Origin: Halopolyspora algeriensis
Lineage (GTDB): Bacteria; Actinomycetota; Actinomycetes; Mycobacteriales; Pseudonocardiaceae
Assembly: GCF_003337235.1 (NCBI RefSeq)
Contig: NZ_QPJC01000007.1
Coordinates: 96,565 to 160,564 of the forward strand
Direction of reading: 5' to 3'
Length of the DNA stretch: 64,000 bases
The notes under the pieces are model-generated. The model did no database searches. It had not been told where the DNA came from and saw only the letters and a program-made list of their open reading frames with translations. Shown here piece by piece: positions 20,873 to 29,815 of the stretch; the first letter of the stretch is position 1, and every line of letters starts with the position of its first letter. The position numbers and the translations under genes were made by a program.

Positions 20873-21091
20873 TCAGCGACGGTCCCGGCCGGTTCCGGAG
20901 TTCGAGCGCACGGCGGCGACCACGGGCATCCCCACCACGGCAAGCGCGAGCAGGAGCACGATCCACACGGGCACTCCCGCCGAGACCAGGTACGTGGACG
21001 AGAAGCCGACGACCATGCCCAGGCACAGCACGAGCGCGACCACCCGCGCGGCACCGCCCGGGCGCATGAGTCCGTACCGCCGGGTGCTCAC
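20873..21091 (-). CDS. Small membrane protein between hisH and priA
   Basis: This 72-residue frame has two hydrophobic segments (about 15-32 and 40-60) and a basic C-terminus (NSGTGRDRR). Its GTG start overlaps the hisH stop in a GTGA junction, and priA follows after 25 bases, so it is almost certainly co-translated with the his genes. I do not recognise a named family. It resembles short two-helix proteins sometimes annotated in actinobacterial his operons. Confidence 0.65.
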   Translation of the reverse strand: MSTRRYGLMRPGGAARVVALVLCLGMVVGFSSTYLVSAGVPVWIVLLLALAVVGMPVVAAVRSNSGTGRDRR

Positions 21092-21717
21092 AGGCCACCC
21101 AGCCAGTTCCGCAGCAACCGCGTGCCCGCCTCGCCCGATTTCTCCGGGTGGAACTGGGTCGCCGACAGGGCTCCGTGCTCCACGGCCGCCACGAACGGCT
21201 CACCGTGCTCGCCCCAGGTCACCAGTGGTGCACGAGATGTTTCCGAGGATGCTGTCTCCCACTTGCGCACCGCGAAGGAGTGCACGAAGTAGAAACGCGT
21301 GTCCGGATCCATATCCGCGAACAGGGTGGTGCCCTCCGGCGGCGAGACCTCGTTCCAGCCCATGTGCGGCAGCACCTCGGCGTGCAGGCGTTCGACGGTC
21401 CCGGGCCACTGCCCGACGCCTTCCGCATGAACGCCGTGCTCCACACCACGCTCGAACAGGATCTGCATGCCCACGCAAATCCCGAGTGTCGGGCGCTCGT
21501 CGGCCAGGCGCCGATCGACGATCCCGTCGCCACCGGCGGCGCGCAACCCGTCCATGCAGGCCGAGAACGCGCCGACGCCGGGAACGACGAGGCCGTCGGC
21601 CTCCAGCGCGGCGCGCCGGTCCGAGGTCACCTCGACATCGGCGCCCGCGCGTTCCAGCGCGCGCTCGGCGGAACGCAGGTTGCCGGATCCGTAGTCCAGT
21701 ACGACGACTCGTGCCAC
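21088..21717 (-). CDS. hisH: Imidazole glycerol phosphate synthase glutaminase subunit
   Basis: HisH hydrolyses glutamine and channels ammonia to HisF. The 209-residue class I amidotransferase has nucleophile C81 in [10 protein letters not shown] and the histidine-glutamate pair in TQFHPEKSG near residue 190. I chose the GTG at 21717, preceded by GGAGGG and starting the conserved [13 protein letters not shown]; the longer open frame is not protein-like. It is the first gene of the distal his segment. In related genomes hisB lies directly upstream, but here hisB is about 11.4 kb away. Confidence 0.95.
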   Translation of the reverse strand: MARVVVLDYGSGNLRSAERALERAGADVEVTSDRRAALEADGLVVPGVGAFSACMDGLRAAGGDGIVDRRLADERPTLGICVGMQILFERGVEHGVHAEGVGQWPGTVERLHAEVLPHMGWNEVSPPEGTTLFADMDPDTRFYFVHSFAVRKWETASSETSRAPLVTWGEHGEPFVAAVEHGALSATQFHPEKSGEAGTRLLRNWLGGL

Positions 21718-21819
21718 GCCCTCCAGGCTACCGGTCCCGCACCGGCGGCTGCGTGCGATCGTCGAGCAAGCGGTGTCAGCCGCGTCCTTCCCGGGCACGC
21801 AGCCGGCACGCGGATTCCG

Positions 21820-22743
21820 CTATTCCAGGAACTGCCGCAGGCTCGCGGCGATACCGGTCGGTCCCAGCCCGTGCGCGGCCTCGTGCTGCTCGGCGGTGCC
21901 GTAGGCGCGCAGTTCCGCGTCACGGCGAACGCCCAGGGCGTGCACACGATGCGGAAGGTCGGACAGGACGTCGCTGACGACGTGCGTGGAGGTACCGCGC
22001 AGGTACGGCTCGACGAGCACGACGTCCGGGCTCGCCGCCGACACCGCGGCACGGAGCCCGGCGGAGTCGAACGGCCGTATCGTCGGCGCGTACAGCACCG
22101 TCACATCCAGCGTCGCGGTCGCGGCGAGCACGGGACGCAGCGTCGGCCCCACGGCGACGACGACACCGTGACGTCCGTGCCGCACGGGCCGAAACTTCGG
22201 TCCCTCGGCCAGCGGTTCGGCATTGCCGCGATCGGAGAGGCGAATGTAGACGGGCTCGTCGGTGGCCAGCGCCGAGTTCAGCATCGCCGGGACCTCCGCG
22301 GGATGGCCCGGTACGTGCACGGTCCAGCCCGGCAGTGTGTCCAGCAGTGCGACATCGCCCGGGGCCATGTGCGTCCGGCCGGCCGCCGGGTAGTCGTAGG
22401 AAGCGCCGGTGCTGACCAGGACGGCACCGGCACCCTGATGGGCGAGGTCGAGTTTGATCTGCTCGAAGGGCCGCTCGACCAGGAACGGCGTGATCGTGTG
22501 CACCACCGGGCGCATTCCCGCCAGGGCCAGACCTCCCGCCACGCCGATCATCGCCTGCTCACGGATGCCGACGTTGATCACTCGGTCGGGGTGGCGCCGC
22601 GCGGCCTCGGTGAACCGGTCGGCGGAGATCTCGGCCAGCACCACGGCCGCTCGCGGGTCGGCATCGAGGGCGGTGCTCATGGTGTCCGTGAAGACCTCGC
22701 GCATGCCGGCCGCGGGCATGGTGGTCGTTGCGAGTGCGGTCAT
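21820..22743 (-). CDS. Transketolase C-terminal subunit (split enzyme)
   Basis: This 307-residue protein is the pyrimidine-binding and C-terminal part of a transketolase-like enzyme: INVGIREQAMIGVAGGLALAG carries the activating glutamate, followed by a C-terminal domain with TIRPFD and VVLVEPYLRG. Its ATG overlaps the stop of the N-terminal subunit gene by four bases, so the two halves should form one heteromeric enzyme. The frame is open much further upstream but that part is antisense to the partner gene. The substrate could be pentose phosphates or another ketose. Confidence 0.88.
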   Translation of the reverse strand: MTALATTTMPAAGMREVFTDTMSTALDADPRAAVVLAEISADRFTEAARRHPDRVINVGIREQAMIGVAGGLALAGMRPVVHTITPFLVERPFEQIKLDLAHQGAGAVLVSTGASYDYPAAGRTHMAPGDVALLDTLPGWTVHVPGHPAEVPAMLNSALATDEPVYIRLSDRGNAEPLAEGPKFRPVRHGRHGVVVAVGPTLRPVLAATATLDVTVLYAPTIRPFDSAGLRAAVSAASPDVVLVEPYLRGTSTHVVSDVLSDLPHRVHALGVRRDAELRAYGTAEQHEAAHGLGPTGIAASLRQFLE

Positions 22744-23453
22744 GCGAGAACTCCCCTCTCCGTCACGTGTGCGACCACCGCGAGCGGCCGGTCGGTGCGG
22801 GTGTCGGTCAGCGCCTTGCGCAGGGCGTCGTGGTCGCGACCGTCGACGGTGCGCTGCCGCCAGCCCTCTCCGGCGAAGCGCTCGCCGATTCCTCCCGGCC
22901 AGCCGTGGGTGGAGGAGGAGTTGTCGACGACGACGGTGGTCAGCTGTCCCAGGCCCAGCCGCCCTGCCAGCGCGATGGCCTCGTGGTTGCTGCCTTCCTC
23001 CAGTTCGGCGTCGCCGACGAGCACGACGACGCGCGGGTGCGTGTGACCGCGTGCACGCAGGCCGAGGACGGTACCCAGCGCCAGCGGCAGGCCGTGCCCG
23101 AGCGATCCGCTGCCGATCTCCACCCCCGGCACCAGCGTCCGGTCGGGATGGAAGCCCAGCGGCGAGTCGAACTCGCCCCAGCCGTGCAGCAGGTCGGGGT
23201 CGAAGAACCCCTTGGCGGCGAGCACGGCGTAGTAGGCCATCGGACCGTGGCCTTTGGACAGCAGGAAGCGGTCCCGCTCGGGATCGGCCGTGTTGTGCGG
23301 GTTCACGGCCAGTACCCGGTCGTAGAGCACCCACAGCACGTCCAGGGTGGAATGCGCGGCCGGCGAGTGCTTCTCGTCGCCGGCCATGCGGTTCAACAAC
23401 GCGGGCAGATCGGCGTAGTCCGGTTCCGCGCCGGGTTTCGTGGTCATCGTCAT
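22740..23453 (-). CDS. Transketolase N-terminal, TPP-binding subunit (split enzyme)
   Basis: This 237-residue half binds thiamine diphosphate. It has FLLSKGHGPMAYY near residue 65, SGSLGHGLPLALG, and the TPP motif GDAELEEGSNHEA ending in VVDNS. The GDG of classic transketolase is GDA here. It diverges from soxR, and the 53-base gap contains a SoxR-like box, so oxidative or redox-cycling stress probably controls it. Two-gene transketolases are well known; their coupling to SoxR is the notable point. Confidence 0.9.
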   Translation of the reverse strand: MTMTTKPGAEPDYADLPALLNRMAGDEKHSPAAHSTLDVLWVLYDRVLAVNPHNTADPERDRFLLSKGHGPMAYYAVLAAKGFFDPDLLHGWGEFDSPLGFHPDRTLVPGVEIGSGSLGHGLPLALGTVLGLRARGHTHPRVVVLVGDAELEEGSNHEAIALAGRLGLGQLTTVVVDNSSSTHGWPGGIGERFAGEGWRQRTVDGRDHDALRKALTDTRTDRPLAVVAHVTERGVLA

Positions 23454-23467
23454 GGCGCTAGCATCGA

Positions 23468-23487
23468 ACTTCGAGTTCGCTTGAAGT
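23468..23487. promoter_or_regulatory. SoxR-type operator between soxR and the transketolase genes
   Basis: The 20-bp element ACTTCGAGTTCGCTTGAAGT has symmetrical ends (ACTTC.AG and CT.GAAGT), like known SoxR boxes. On the minus strand TTGACT lies at its edge as a likely -35 element, consistent with the overlong promoter spacers that MerR-family proteins activate. The transketolase ATG is 15 bases away. Confidence 0.65.
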
Positions 23488-23506
23488 CAAGAGAACGGGT
23501 CGGAGC

Positions 23507-23968
23507 GTGTCGAAACTGCCGAAACTGCTCACCATCGGCGAGGTCGCCCACCGCAGTGGAGTGGCACAGACGGCGCTGCGGTTCTACGAGGACCGCGGTC
23601 TGATCTCGGCCACCCGGACCAGCGGCAACCAGCGCCGCTACGAACGCGGCGTCCTGCGCAGACTGGCCTTCATCCGCGCCGCCCAGCGCGTCGGGCTCAG
23701 CCTGGAGCAGGTCGCCGAGGCGCTGGCGACGCTGCCACAGGATCACGCCCCCACCAAGGCCGACTGGGAACGCCTGTCCCGGCGGTGGCGCGACGAACTC
23801 GACGCGCGCATCGACGGGCTGCAGCGACTACGCGATCGACTCACCGGCTGCATCGGATGCGGTTGCCTGTCCCTGCGCACCTGCGCGCTGCACAACACCG
23901 ACGACCGGATGGCCGAGTTCGGACCGGGGGCTCCCCGCCTGCGCCCCGACGCCGACGGCGGTTTGTAA
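23507..23968 (+). CDS. soxR: SoxR redox-sensing MerR-family regulator
   Basis: This 153-residue activator has an N-terminal MerR helix-turn-helix (LTIGEVAHRSGVAQTALRFYEDRGLI), a dimerisation coiled coil, and the [2Fe-2S] ligands C115, C118, C120 and C126 in CIGCGCLSLRTC. That spacing is diagnostic for SoxR, which responds to redox-active compounds by oxidation of the cluster. The start is GTG at 23507 after CGGAGC. Actinobacterial SoxR has no SoxS and acts directly on a few genes. Here the divergent split transketolase is the obvious target. Confidence 0.92.
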   Translation: MSKLPKLLTIGEVAHRSGVAQTALRFYEDRGLISATRTSGNQRRYERGVLRRLAFIRAAQRVGLSLEQVAEALATLPQDHAPTKADWERLSRRWRDELDARIDGLQRLRDRLTGCIGCGCLSLRTCALHNTDDRMAEFGPGAPRLRPDADGGL

Positions 23969-24079
23969 GGCGGATACACCCGATCACGTGATTTCGCGCC
24001 CGCCGAGGTGCGAGCGCCCTCACTACGGGAAATTCTCGCGGCATCGCCGTCACAGCCGCCGCACGGAGGTCGCCACGCG

Positions 24080-24358
24080 ATGCCCACCTACCTCTACCGG
24101 TGCCGGGAGTGTGGACCCTTCGACACGAGCAGGCCGCTGGGTACCGCAGCGGCCACCGAACCGTGCCCGGTGTGTGCGGTTCCGGCCCCGCGGCTGTTCA
24201 CCGCACCCCGGCTGAACCGCGCGGCGGGTCCGCTCACCCGGGCTCATGAGCAGAGCCTGCGCAGTGCCGACGAGCCCGATGTGGTGACAACACCACCTCC
24301 GGCGGCCCCGGCTCGCACCACGCACGATCCGCGCCACGCCCGCCTGCCCCGCCCCTGA
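24080..24358 (+). CDS. fmdB: FmdB-type zinc ribbon protein
   Basis: This 92-residue protein starts MPTYLYRCRECG and has a CxxC...CxxC zinc ribbon (C8, C11, C29, C32), followed by a proline-rich tail. It belongs to the FmdB family, proposed to regulate or assist formamidase/acetamidase. I chose the ATG at 24080 because family homology starts exactly there. fmdA follows after 23 bases, supporting the assignment. Confidence 0.85.
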   Translation: MPTYLYRCRECGPFDTSRPLGTAAATEPCPVCAVPAPRLFTAPRLNRAAGPLTRAHEQSLRSADEPDVVTTPPPAAPARTTHDPRHARLPRP

Positions 24359-24381
24359 CCGCGCCGAAGGGAAGCATTCCC

Positions 24382-25623
24382 ATGCCCGAGGTCCTGTTCA
24401 GCGTCGACCAGTCCCAGAGCTTCACCGAGCAGAACGTGCTCGGACACAACCGATGGCATCCCGATATTCCACCGGCTGCGACGGTGCGCCCGGATTCGGA
24501 GTTCCGTCTCGAGTGCCGGGAATGGTTCGACGGGACGATCCACAACGACGACTCCGCCAACGACGTGCGTGACGCCGATCTGTCCCTGGTGCACCAGCTG
24601 TCCGGGCCGATCGCCGTCGAGGGCGCCGAGCCCGGTGACCTGCTCGTCGTCGACGTCCTCGACCTCGGACCGGTGCCGCAGGAGAGCGGGCCGGTTGCGG
24701 GACAGAGCTGGGGGTATACCGGGATCTTCGCCCGCGACAACGGCGGCGGCTTCCTCACCGACCACTTCCCCAGCGCCTACAAGGCGGTGTGGGACTTCCA
24801 CGGCCACACCGCGACCTCGCGCCACCTGCCGGGAGTGAGCTTCACCGGGCTCGCCCACCCGGGTTTGATGGGCACCGCGCCGTCGGCGGAGATGCTGAGC
24901 CGGTGGAACGACCGGGAAGGCGCGTTGCGCGACACCGACCCGACACGGGTGCCACCCCTGGCGTTGCCGCCGGAACCGAACAACGCCCGTCTGGGCGGGC
25001 TGAGCGGGGACGAGTACGACCGGGTCGCAGGCGAGGCCGCCCGCACCGCCCCACCACGGGAGAACGGCGGCAACCAGGACATCAAGAATCTCTCCCGCGG
25101 CTCCCGGGTGTTCTATCCGGTGTACGTGCCCGGGGCGAAATTCTCGGTGGGGGACCTGCACTTCAGTCAGGGAGACGGCGAGATCACCTTCTGCGGTGCG
25201 ATCGAGATGGGCGGGTTCATCGACCTGCACGTCGACGTGATCAAGGGCGGGATGGAGACGTTCGGCGTCTCCGCGCCGGTGTTCATGCCCGGCAGGATCG
25301 AGCCGCGCTACACCGAATTCCTCACCTTCGCCGGCCTGTCGGTCACCGAGTCCGGCGAGCAGCGCTACCTCGACACGACCCTGGCCTACCGCCGTGCGTG
25401 CCTGCACGCGATCGAGTACCTGACGAAGTTCGGCTACACGCCCGAGCAGGCGTACCTGCTCCTCGGCGCCGCGCCGATCGAGGGCCGCCTGTCCGGTGTG
25501 GTCGACATCCCGAACGCCTGCGCCACGCTCTACCTGCCGACGGCGATCTTCGACGACGACATCCGCCCCACCTCGGGCATCCCGCAACGGGTGGACCGCG
25601 GCCAGTGCGCGGTGAGCAACTGA
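24382..25623 (+). CDS. fmdA: Formamidase/acetamidase
   Basis: FmdA hydrolyses formamide (and short amides) to ammonia and formate. The 413-residue protein matches full-length formamidase: WHPDIPPAATVRPDSEFRLECREWFDG near residue 26, PGDLLVVDVLDLGP, then GVSFTGLAHPGLMGTAPS, and EMGGFIDLHVDVIKGG. It is coded just after fmdB and converges on a two-component regulator gene 13 bases away. A role in nitrogen scavenging is likely; amide transporters are not evident nearby. Confidence 0.92.
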   Translation: MPEVLFSVDQSQSFTEQNVLGHNRWHPDIPPAATVRPDSEFRLECREWFDGTIHNDDSANDVRDADLSLVHQLSGPIAVEGAEPGDLLVVDVLDLGPVPQESGPVAGQSWGYTGIFARDNGGGFLTDHFPSAYKAVWDFHGHTATSRHLPGVSFTGLAHPGLMGTAPSAEMLSRWNDREGALRDTDPTRVPPLALPPEPNNARLGGLSGDEYDRVAGEAARTAPPRENGGNQDIKNLSRGSRVFYPVYVPGAKFSVGDLHFSQGDGEITFCGAIEMGGFIDLHVDVIKGGMETFGVSAPVFMPGRIEPRYTEFLTFAGLSVTESGEQRYLDTTLAYRRACLHAIEYLTKFGYTPEQAYLLLGAAPIEGRLSGVVDIPNACATLYLPTAIFDDDIRPTSGIPQRVDRGQCAVSN

Positions 25624-25636
25624 CTCACCGTCGAAT

Positions 25637-26317
25637 TCACGTCTCGGTGTTCCGGAGGTAGACCATCTCGGGGCGCCCGACTCCACCGTACTGGGGCCGG
25701 CGTACGGCCATGCCGGTGTCCACGAGGTACTCCAGGTAGCGCCGTGCGGTCACCCGCGACACACCACTGGCTCGGCCGATCGTCTCCGCCGAGGCCCCGT
25801 GCGGACGCTCGCGCATCGCCGAGACGACAGCGGTGAGAGTCTCCTCGCTCATGCCCTTGGGCAGCGAGGAGGGACTCACTGCCCGCAACGCCGAGAAGGC
25901 CCGGTCGATTTCGCCTTGACCACTGGCTTCGCGATCGTGACCGAGGTTGGAACGAAACTGTGCGTAGTGCTCCAGCTTGTCTCGCATCGCCGCGAACGTG
26001 AACGGTTTGAGCAGGTACTGCACCACTCCGCTCGCCACCGACTCCCGGACGATCCGGAGATCACGAGCCGAGGTCACCGCGATCACGTCCGTACCGCTGC
26101 CGACCTTCCGCAGGGCGCGGCTGACTCGGAGGCCGTCCATGTCCGGCAGCCGCAGATCCAACAACACCAGGTCGACCGGTGTCTGCTCCAGGAACCGCAG
26201 CGCGGCCTGACCGGTACGCACCCGCCCGGCGGTTTCGAACCCCGCGATGCGCTGCACGTACAGCTCGTGCGCCTCGGCCGCGACCGGGTCGTCCTCGACG
26301 ATCAGTACCGAGATCAC
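25637..26317 (-). CDS. CitB/DctR-type response regulator
   Basis: This 226-residue regulator has a receiver domain with phospho-acceptor D54 (LLLDLRLPDMDG), acidic pocket residues E8, D9 and D10, T82 and a lysine in LLKPF. The C-terminus carries the helix-turn-helix typical of CitB/DcuR regulators ([24 protein letters not shown]). It overlaps its sensor kinase gene in a GTGA junction. By analogy with family members it should activate a di- or tricarboxylate uptake system, and the divergent permease at 28.2 kb is the likely target. Confidence 0.9.
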   Translation of the reverse strand: MISVLIVEDDPVAAEAHELYVQRIAGFETAGRVRTGQAALRFLEQTPVDLVLLDLRLPDMDGLRVSRALRKVGSGTDVIAVTSARDLRIVRESVASGVVQYLLKPFTFAAMRDKLEHYAQFRSNLGHDREASGQGEIDRAFSALRAVSPSSLPKGMSEETLTAVVSAMRERPHGASAETIGRASGVSRVTARRYLEYLVDTGMAVRRPQYGGVGRPEMVYLRNTET

Positions 26318-27975
26318 GCTCGCGCTCCCGTGAGGTGGCTTCCGCGGGGCGCGGTCTGCGGCAGGTGCACGGTGAACACGGCGCCGCCGTGTTCACCGAC
26401 CTCGGCGCGGCCGCCGTAACGGCGGAAGCTCTGCCCCACCAGCGCCAGCCCGAGTCCGCGCCCGTCGTCCCGGGTCGAGAAACCGCGCTCGAAGACCTGC
26501 CCCGTGGAAGCGGGATCGAGCCCGGGACCGTTGTCGGCAACCCGGAGCACCAGTTCTCCGGTGTCGGGGTCGGTGCGGGCGGTGACCGTGATGGTCGGCC
26601 GCTGCTCGCGCGTGCCCTCCATGACCGCCTCGATCGCGTTGTCCATGAGATTGCCCAGGATGGTCACGAGATCACGGGAGGCGATGTGCTCGATCGCCTC
26701 CTCGTCGACCGCCGTGTCCTCGGTGAGCACCACTTCGATTCCGCGCTCGTGCGCCTCCGCGCTCTTGCCGAGCAGCACGGCGGCAAGCACGGGTTCGGTC
26801 ACCGCCCCCACCACGCGGTCGGTGAGCTGCTGGGCGAGCGCGAGCTCTGCGGTGGCGAACTCCACGGCTTCCCCGGTACGCCCGAGCTCGATCAGCGACA
26901 CCACCGTGTGCAGCCGTTTCGCGGACTCGTGCGCCTGCGAGCGCAGCGACTCCGAGAACCCGCGCATCGAGTCGAGTTCCCTGGTCAACGCCTGCAGCTC
27001 GGTGTGATCGCGCAGGGTGACCACACTCCCGAGGTTCCGCCCGCCGCTGCGGACGGTCGAGACGTTGACCAGCACCACCCTGTCGGCGGTCAGATGCACC
27101 TCGTCGCGGACGTCGCGGCCGACGCGGAGAGTGTCGACCAACGACTCCGGCAGTCCGGCCTCGGCGAGCGCCGTGCCCTCGACCTCGGTCGAGTCCACCG
27201 ACAACAGCGCCGCCGCGCCGTCGTTGCACAGGGTGAGCACTTCCGACGGTGACACGAGCAGGAGTCCTTCCCGTACCGCGTGCAGGATCGCGTCGTGATA
27301 CTCGTACATCCGGCTCAGCTCGGCGGGCCGGAGCCCGTGGGTGTGCCTGCGCAGCCGGTTGCTGACCCAGTAGGTGCCCACTCCTCCGAGCAGCAGGGCC
27401 AGCCCGGCCACGGCGATCAGCACGGTCAGCTGATCACGGAACTCGCGGGTGAGCACCTTGACCTTGATCCCGACGCTGACCAGGGCGCGCACCTCGCCCT
27501 CCTCGCCGAACACGGGTGCGACCGCACGCACGGAAGGGCCGAGCGTGCCGGTGTAGGTCTCCGTGAACGTCCTCCCCCGCACGGCCGGTCCGATGTGTCC
27601 CCAGAACCGCTCCCCGATCCGGCGCGGCTCGGGGTGGGTGTAGCGGATACCGCGCGGGTCCATGATGGTGATGAAGTCGACGCCGGTGTCGGTCTGCACC
27701 TCCTTCGACCAGGGCTGCAGGACCGTGCTCGGCTCGGACAGACGCAGAGCGCGGCGCAGCTGAGGTGTGGCCGCCAGTGTCTCGGCCACCGCGATCACCT
27801 CCTGCCGTGCGGCCTGCTGATTGCGCCGCTGCGCGTCGTACCAGGCCAAACCCGCCCCGGCCACGACGACGGTGACCACGATCACAACCTGCAGGGCGAA
27901 CAACTGCCGCGCCAGGCTCCATCCGCCGGAGCTGCGGCGAAACCGGTTCCGTACCACGGCCCTCCTGTCGAACAT
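26314..27975 (-). CDS. CitA/DcuS-type sensor histidine kinase
   Basis: This 553-residue kinase has membrane segments at about 25-45 and 182-204 around an extracellular sCache-like sensor. A cytoplasmic PAS domain follows (about 225-330), then a SpoOB-type histidine box with H349 in QAHESAKRLHTVV. The ATPase domain shows N442 and N446 in GNLMDNAIEAV, DNGPG at 481-485 and GRGLGL at 505-510. The box residue after HESA is lysine where CitA/DcuS relatives have asparagine. It probably senses an organic acid outside the cell and signals to the adjacent regulator. Confidence 0.9.
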   Translation of the reverse strand: MFDRRAVVRNRFRRSSGGWSLARQLFALQVVIVVTVVVAGAGLAWYDAQRRNQQAARQEVIAVAETLAATPQLRRALRLSEPSTVLQPWSKEVQTDTGVDFITIMDPRGIRYTHPEPRRIGERFWGHIGPAVRGRTFTETYTGTLGPSVRAVAPVFGEEGEVRALVSVGIKVKVLTREFRDQLTVLIAVAGLALLLGGVGTYWVSNRLRRHTHGLRPAELSRMYEYHDAILHAVREGLLLVSPSEVLTLCNDGAAALLSVDSTEVEGTALAEAGLPESLVDTLRVGRDVRDEVHLTADRVVLVNVSTVRSGGRNLGSVVTLRDHTELQALTRELDSMRGFSESLRSQAHESAKRLHTVVSLIELGRTGEAVEFATAELALAQQLTDRVVGAVTEPVLAAVLLGKSAEAHERGIEVVLTEDTAVDEEAIEHIASRDLVTILGNLMDNAIEAVMEGTREQRPTITVTARTDPDTGELVLRVADNGPGLDPASTGQVFERGFSTRDDGRGLGLALVGQSFRRYGGRAEVGEHGGAVFTVHLPQTAPRGSHLTGARA

Positions 27976-28159
27976 GTCGAGTTACCGACCGGTGAACGTA
28001 GTGAACACAAACGTGACGGCGCCACCAACCGGCGTTCATAGTCCCCGCGATGCACGGCGTGATCCGAAGCACGGGCAGGTCCGGGGCGATCGGCGGCCCC
28101 GCCGCACCGGACCCGTTCACCCGCCGTGACTCGTGGACGACAACGACAAGGAGGTCCGG

Positions 28160-29503
28160 TTGAGTGACGTACTGATCCTGCTGCACACGGCCATCGCGCT
28201 CACTGCCACGGTGCTGCTGATCCTGGTCGCACGGATCGAGCCACTGATCGCTCTGCTGACCGGTTCGATCTATCTGGGTCTGGCCACCGGGCTGGGTTTC
28301 CAGGGCACCGTCGAGGCCATCACGAACGGCTTCGGCGACATCATGAGCAGTATCGGACTGTTGATCACGTTCGGTGTCCTGCTGGGTTCGCTGCTGTCGG
28401 CCACCGGGGCCTTGCGGAAGCTGACCGAGTCGCTGTTGCGCGTCTTCGGCGCCGAACGCGCTCCCTACGTCTTCAGCACCTCCATGAGCAGCGTGTTCCC
28501 GGCCATCTACACGGATGTGCTGCTCGTGTTGACGGCGCCGCTGGGCCGTTCCATCGCGCCTCGCATCCGGCGGGACGGAACCGCCGCGATGGGCGCGGCA
28601 CTGATCTTGGGATCGGAACTGGGACTGGTACTGGTCATTCCCGGTGCGGGCGCCCTGGCCGTCGCGGGGCTGCTGAACGTACCGCTGGGTTCGATGCTGC
28701 TGTTCGGGCTCGTGGTGACCGTGCCGACCGCGCTGATCACGACTTTCCTGTACAAGCAGCTGCTCGAGCGGGGATTGTGGAACCGGAACTCCGACGAGCT
28801 GTCTCCACAGGACGCGCCCGCGGACGAACCGGTTGAGGCAGGTGCCGAGTCGGCCAAGCTCCCCTCTCTCGGCGTCTCCCTGCTTCCGCTGCTGGTCGCG
28901 ATCGCACTCATCGCCGCCGGGGGAATCGCCAAGGTCGCTGGCGTCTCGTCGGGTCCGCTCGCGTTCTTCGGGGATCCGCTCGTCGCACTGTTCCTCGGCG
29001 TGGTCGGCGCGTACTTCCTGGCGTGGCGCAGCCTGTCGCGGCAACAGGCCGGAAACACGTTGAGCCGCGGGCTGCGCGAGTGCGGCAGCATCCTGGTCAT
29101 CACCGGCGTCGGCGGGTCCCTGGGCGCCGTGATCAGCAAGACCGGACTGGAGGACATCCTCGCCGGGTACTTCTCCTCGAACGCGCTGTCGCCGCTGATC
29201 CTGGCGTGGATCATCGCAGCCGTGCTGCACGTGTGCATCGGCTCGACCTCGGTGGCCGCCATCACCGCCGCAGGCATCCTGGCGCCGGTACTCGGCAGCA
29301 TCGACATCTCCCCGCTGCTGGTCGCGCTGGCCGCCGGATCCGGCGCACTGTTCGCCGTGCACGTCAACAGCAACTTCTTCTGGATGTTCCAGCGGCTGCT
29401 GAACCTGTCCACCCGGGGCACGCTCAAAACGTGCACCGTGGTGACCATGCTGGCTTCGGTCGTCTCGCTCGGGATGGTGTTGGCCCTGAGCGTGGTTCTG
29501 TAG
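28160..29503 (+). CDS. GntP/CitMHS-type permease
   Basis: This 447-residue membrane protein has about twelve hydrophobic segments and family landmarks such as GFGDIMSSIGLLITFGVLLG, SSVFPAIYTDV and VCIGSTSVAAITAAGILAPVL, typical of the gluconate:H+ symporter family. I chose the TTG at 28160 because AAGGAGG lies six bases upstream; the ORF opens 27 bases earlier without a site. It diverges from the CitA/CitB-type pair, so its substrate is probably the acid sensed by that kinase (gluconate, citrate-like or other hydroxy acid). Confidence 0.85.
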   Translation: MSDVLILLHTAIALTATVLLILVARIEPLIALLTGSIYLGLATGLGFQGTVEAITNGFGDIMSSIGLLITFGVLLGSLLSATGALRKLTESLLRVFGAERAPYVFSTSMSSVFPAIYTDVLLVLTAPLGRSIAPRIRRDGTAAMGAALILGSELGLVLVIPGAGALAVAGLLNVPLGSMLLFGLVVTVPTALITTFLYKQLLERGLWNRNSDELSPQDAPADEPVEAGAESAKLPSLGVSLLPLLVAIALIAAGGIAKVAGVSSGPLAFFGDPLVALFLGVVGAYFLAWRSLSRQQAGNTLSRGLRECGSILVITGVGGSLGAVISKTGLEDILAGYFSSNALSPLILAWIIAAVLHVCIGSTSVAAITAAGILAPVLGSIDISPLLVALAAGSGALFAVHVNSNFFWMFQRLLNLSTRGTLKTCTVVTMLASVVSLGMVLALSVVL

Positions 29504-29569
29504 CCACCTGCCACCCGAACCCGGTCAGCCTCGTCACCCGACCATCCGTCGCCGGCCGGCGTGGATCCG

Positions 29570-29719
29570 TCACAGCCACAGGATCCCGCCGGCCAGTGCC
29601 ACCACGGCGGCGATCCCGAGCAGGGCGGCGAGGAGCTTGGCGGTCTTCCACGTCACGTAGACGCCGCCGATGAGAAAGCCCGCCAGGGCGAGCAGGAGGA
29701 TCGGGAGGTAGTCCTGCAC
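29570..29719 (-). CDS. Small two-helix membrane protein
   Basis: A GTG at 29719 with GGAG eight bases upstream opens a 49-codon frame. It encodes two hydrophobic helices separated by VTWKTAK, ending in GGILWL. It is convergent with the GntP-type permease and 96 bases downstream of the DMT exporter gene. Composition and ribosome-binding site favour a real gene; no function can be named. Confidence 0.5.
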   Translation of the reverse strand: MQDYLPILLLALAGFLIGGVYVTWKTAKLLAALLGIAAVVALAGGILWL

Positions 29720-29815
29720 AGGATGGCTCCGTGGGATCGTGGGGCGTTACCGTTCGGAACCGGCATTCTCGCTCACGGTTCCTTCGCCTCCGCCTTCCGG
29801 AGTGGAATGGTCGCG

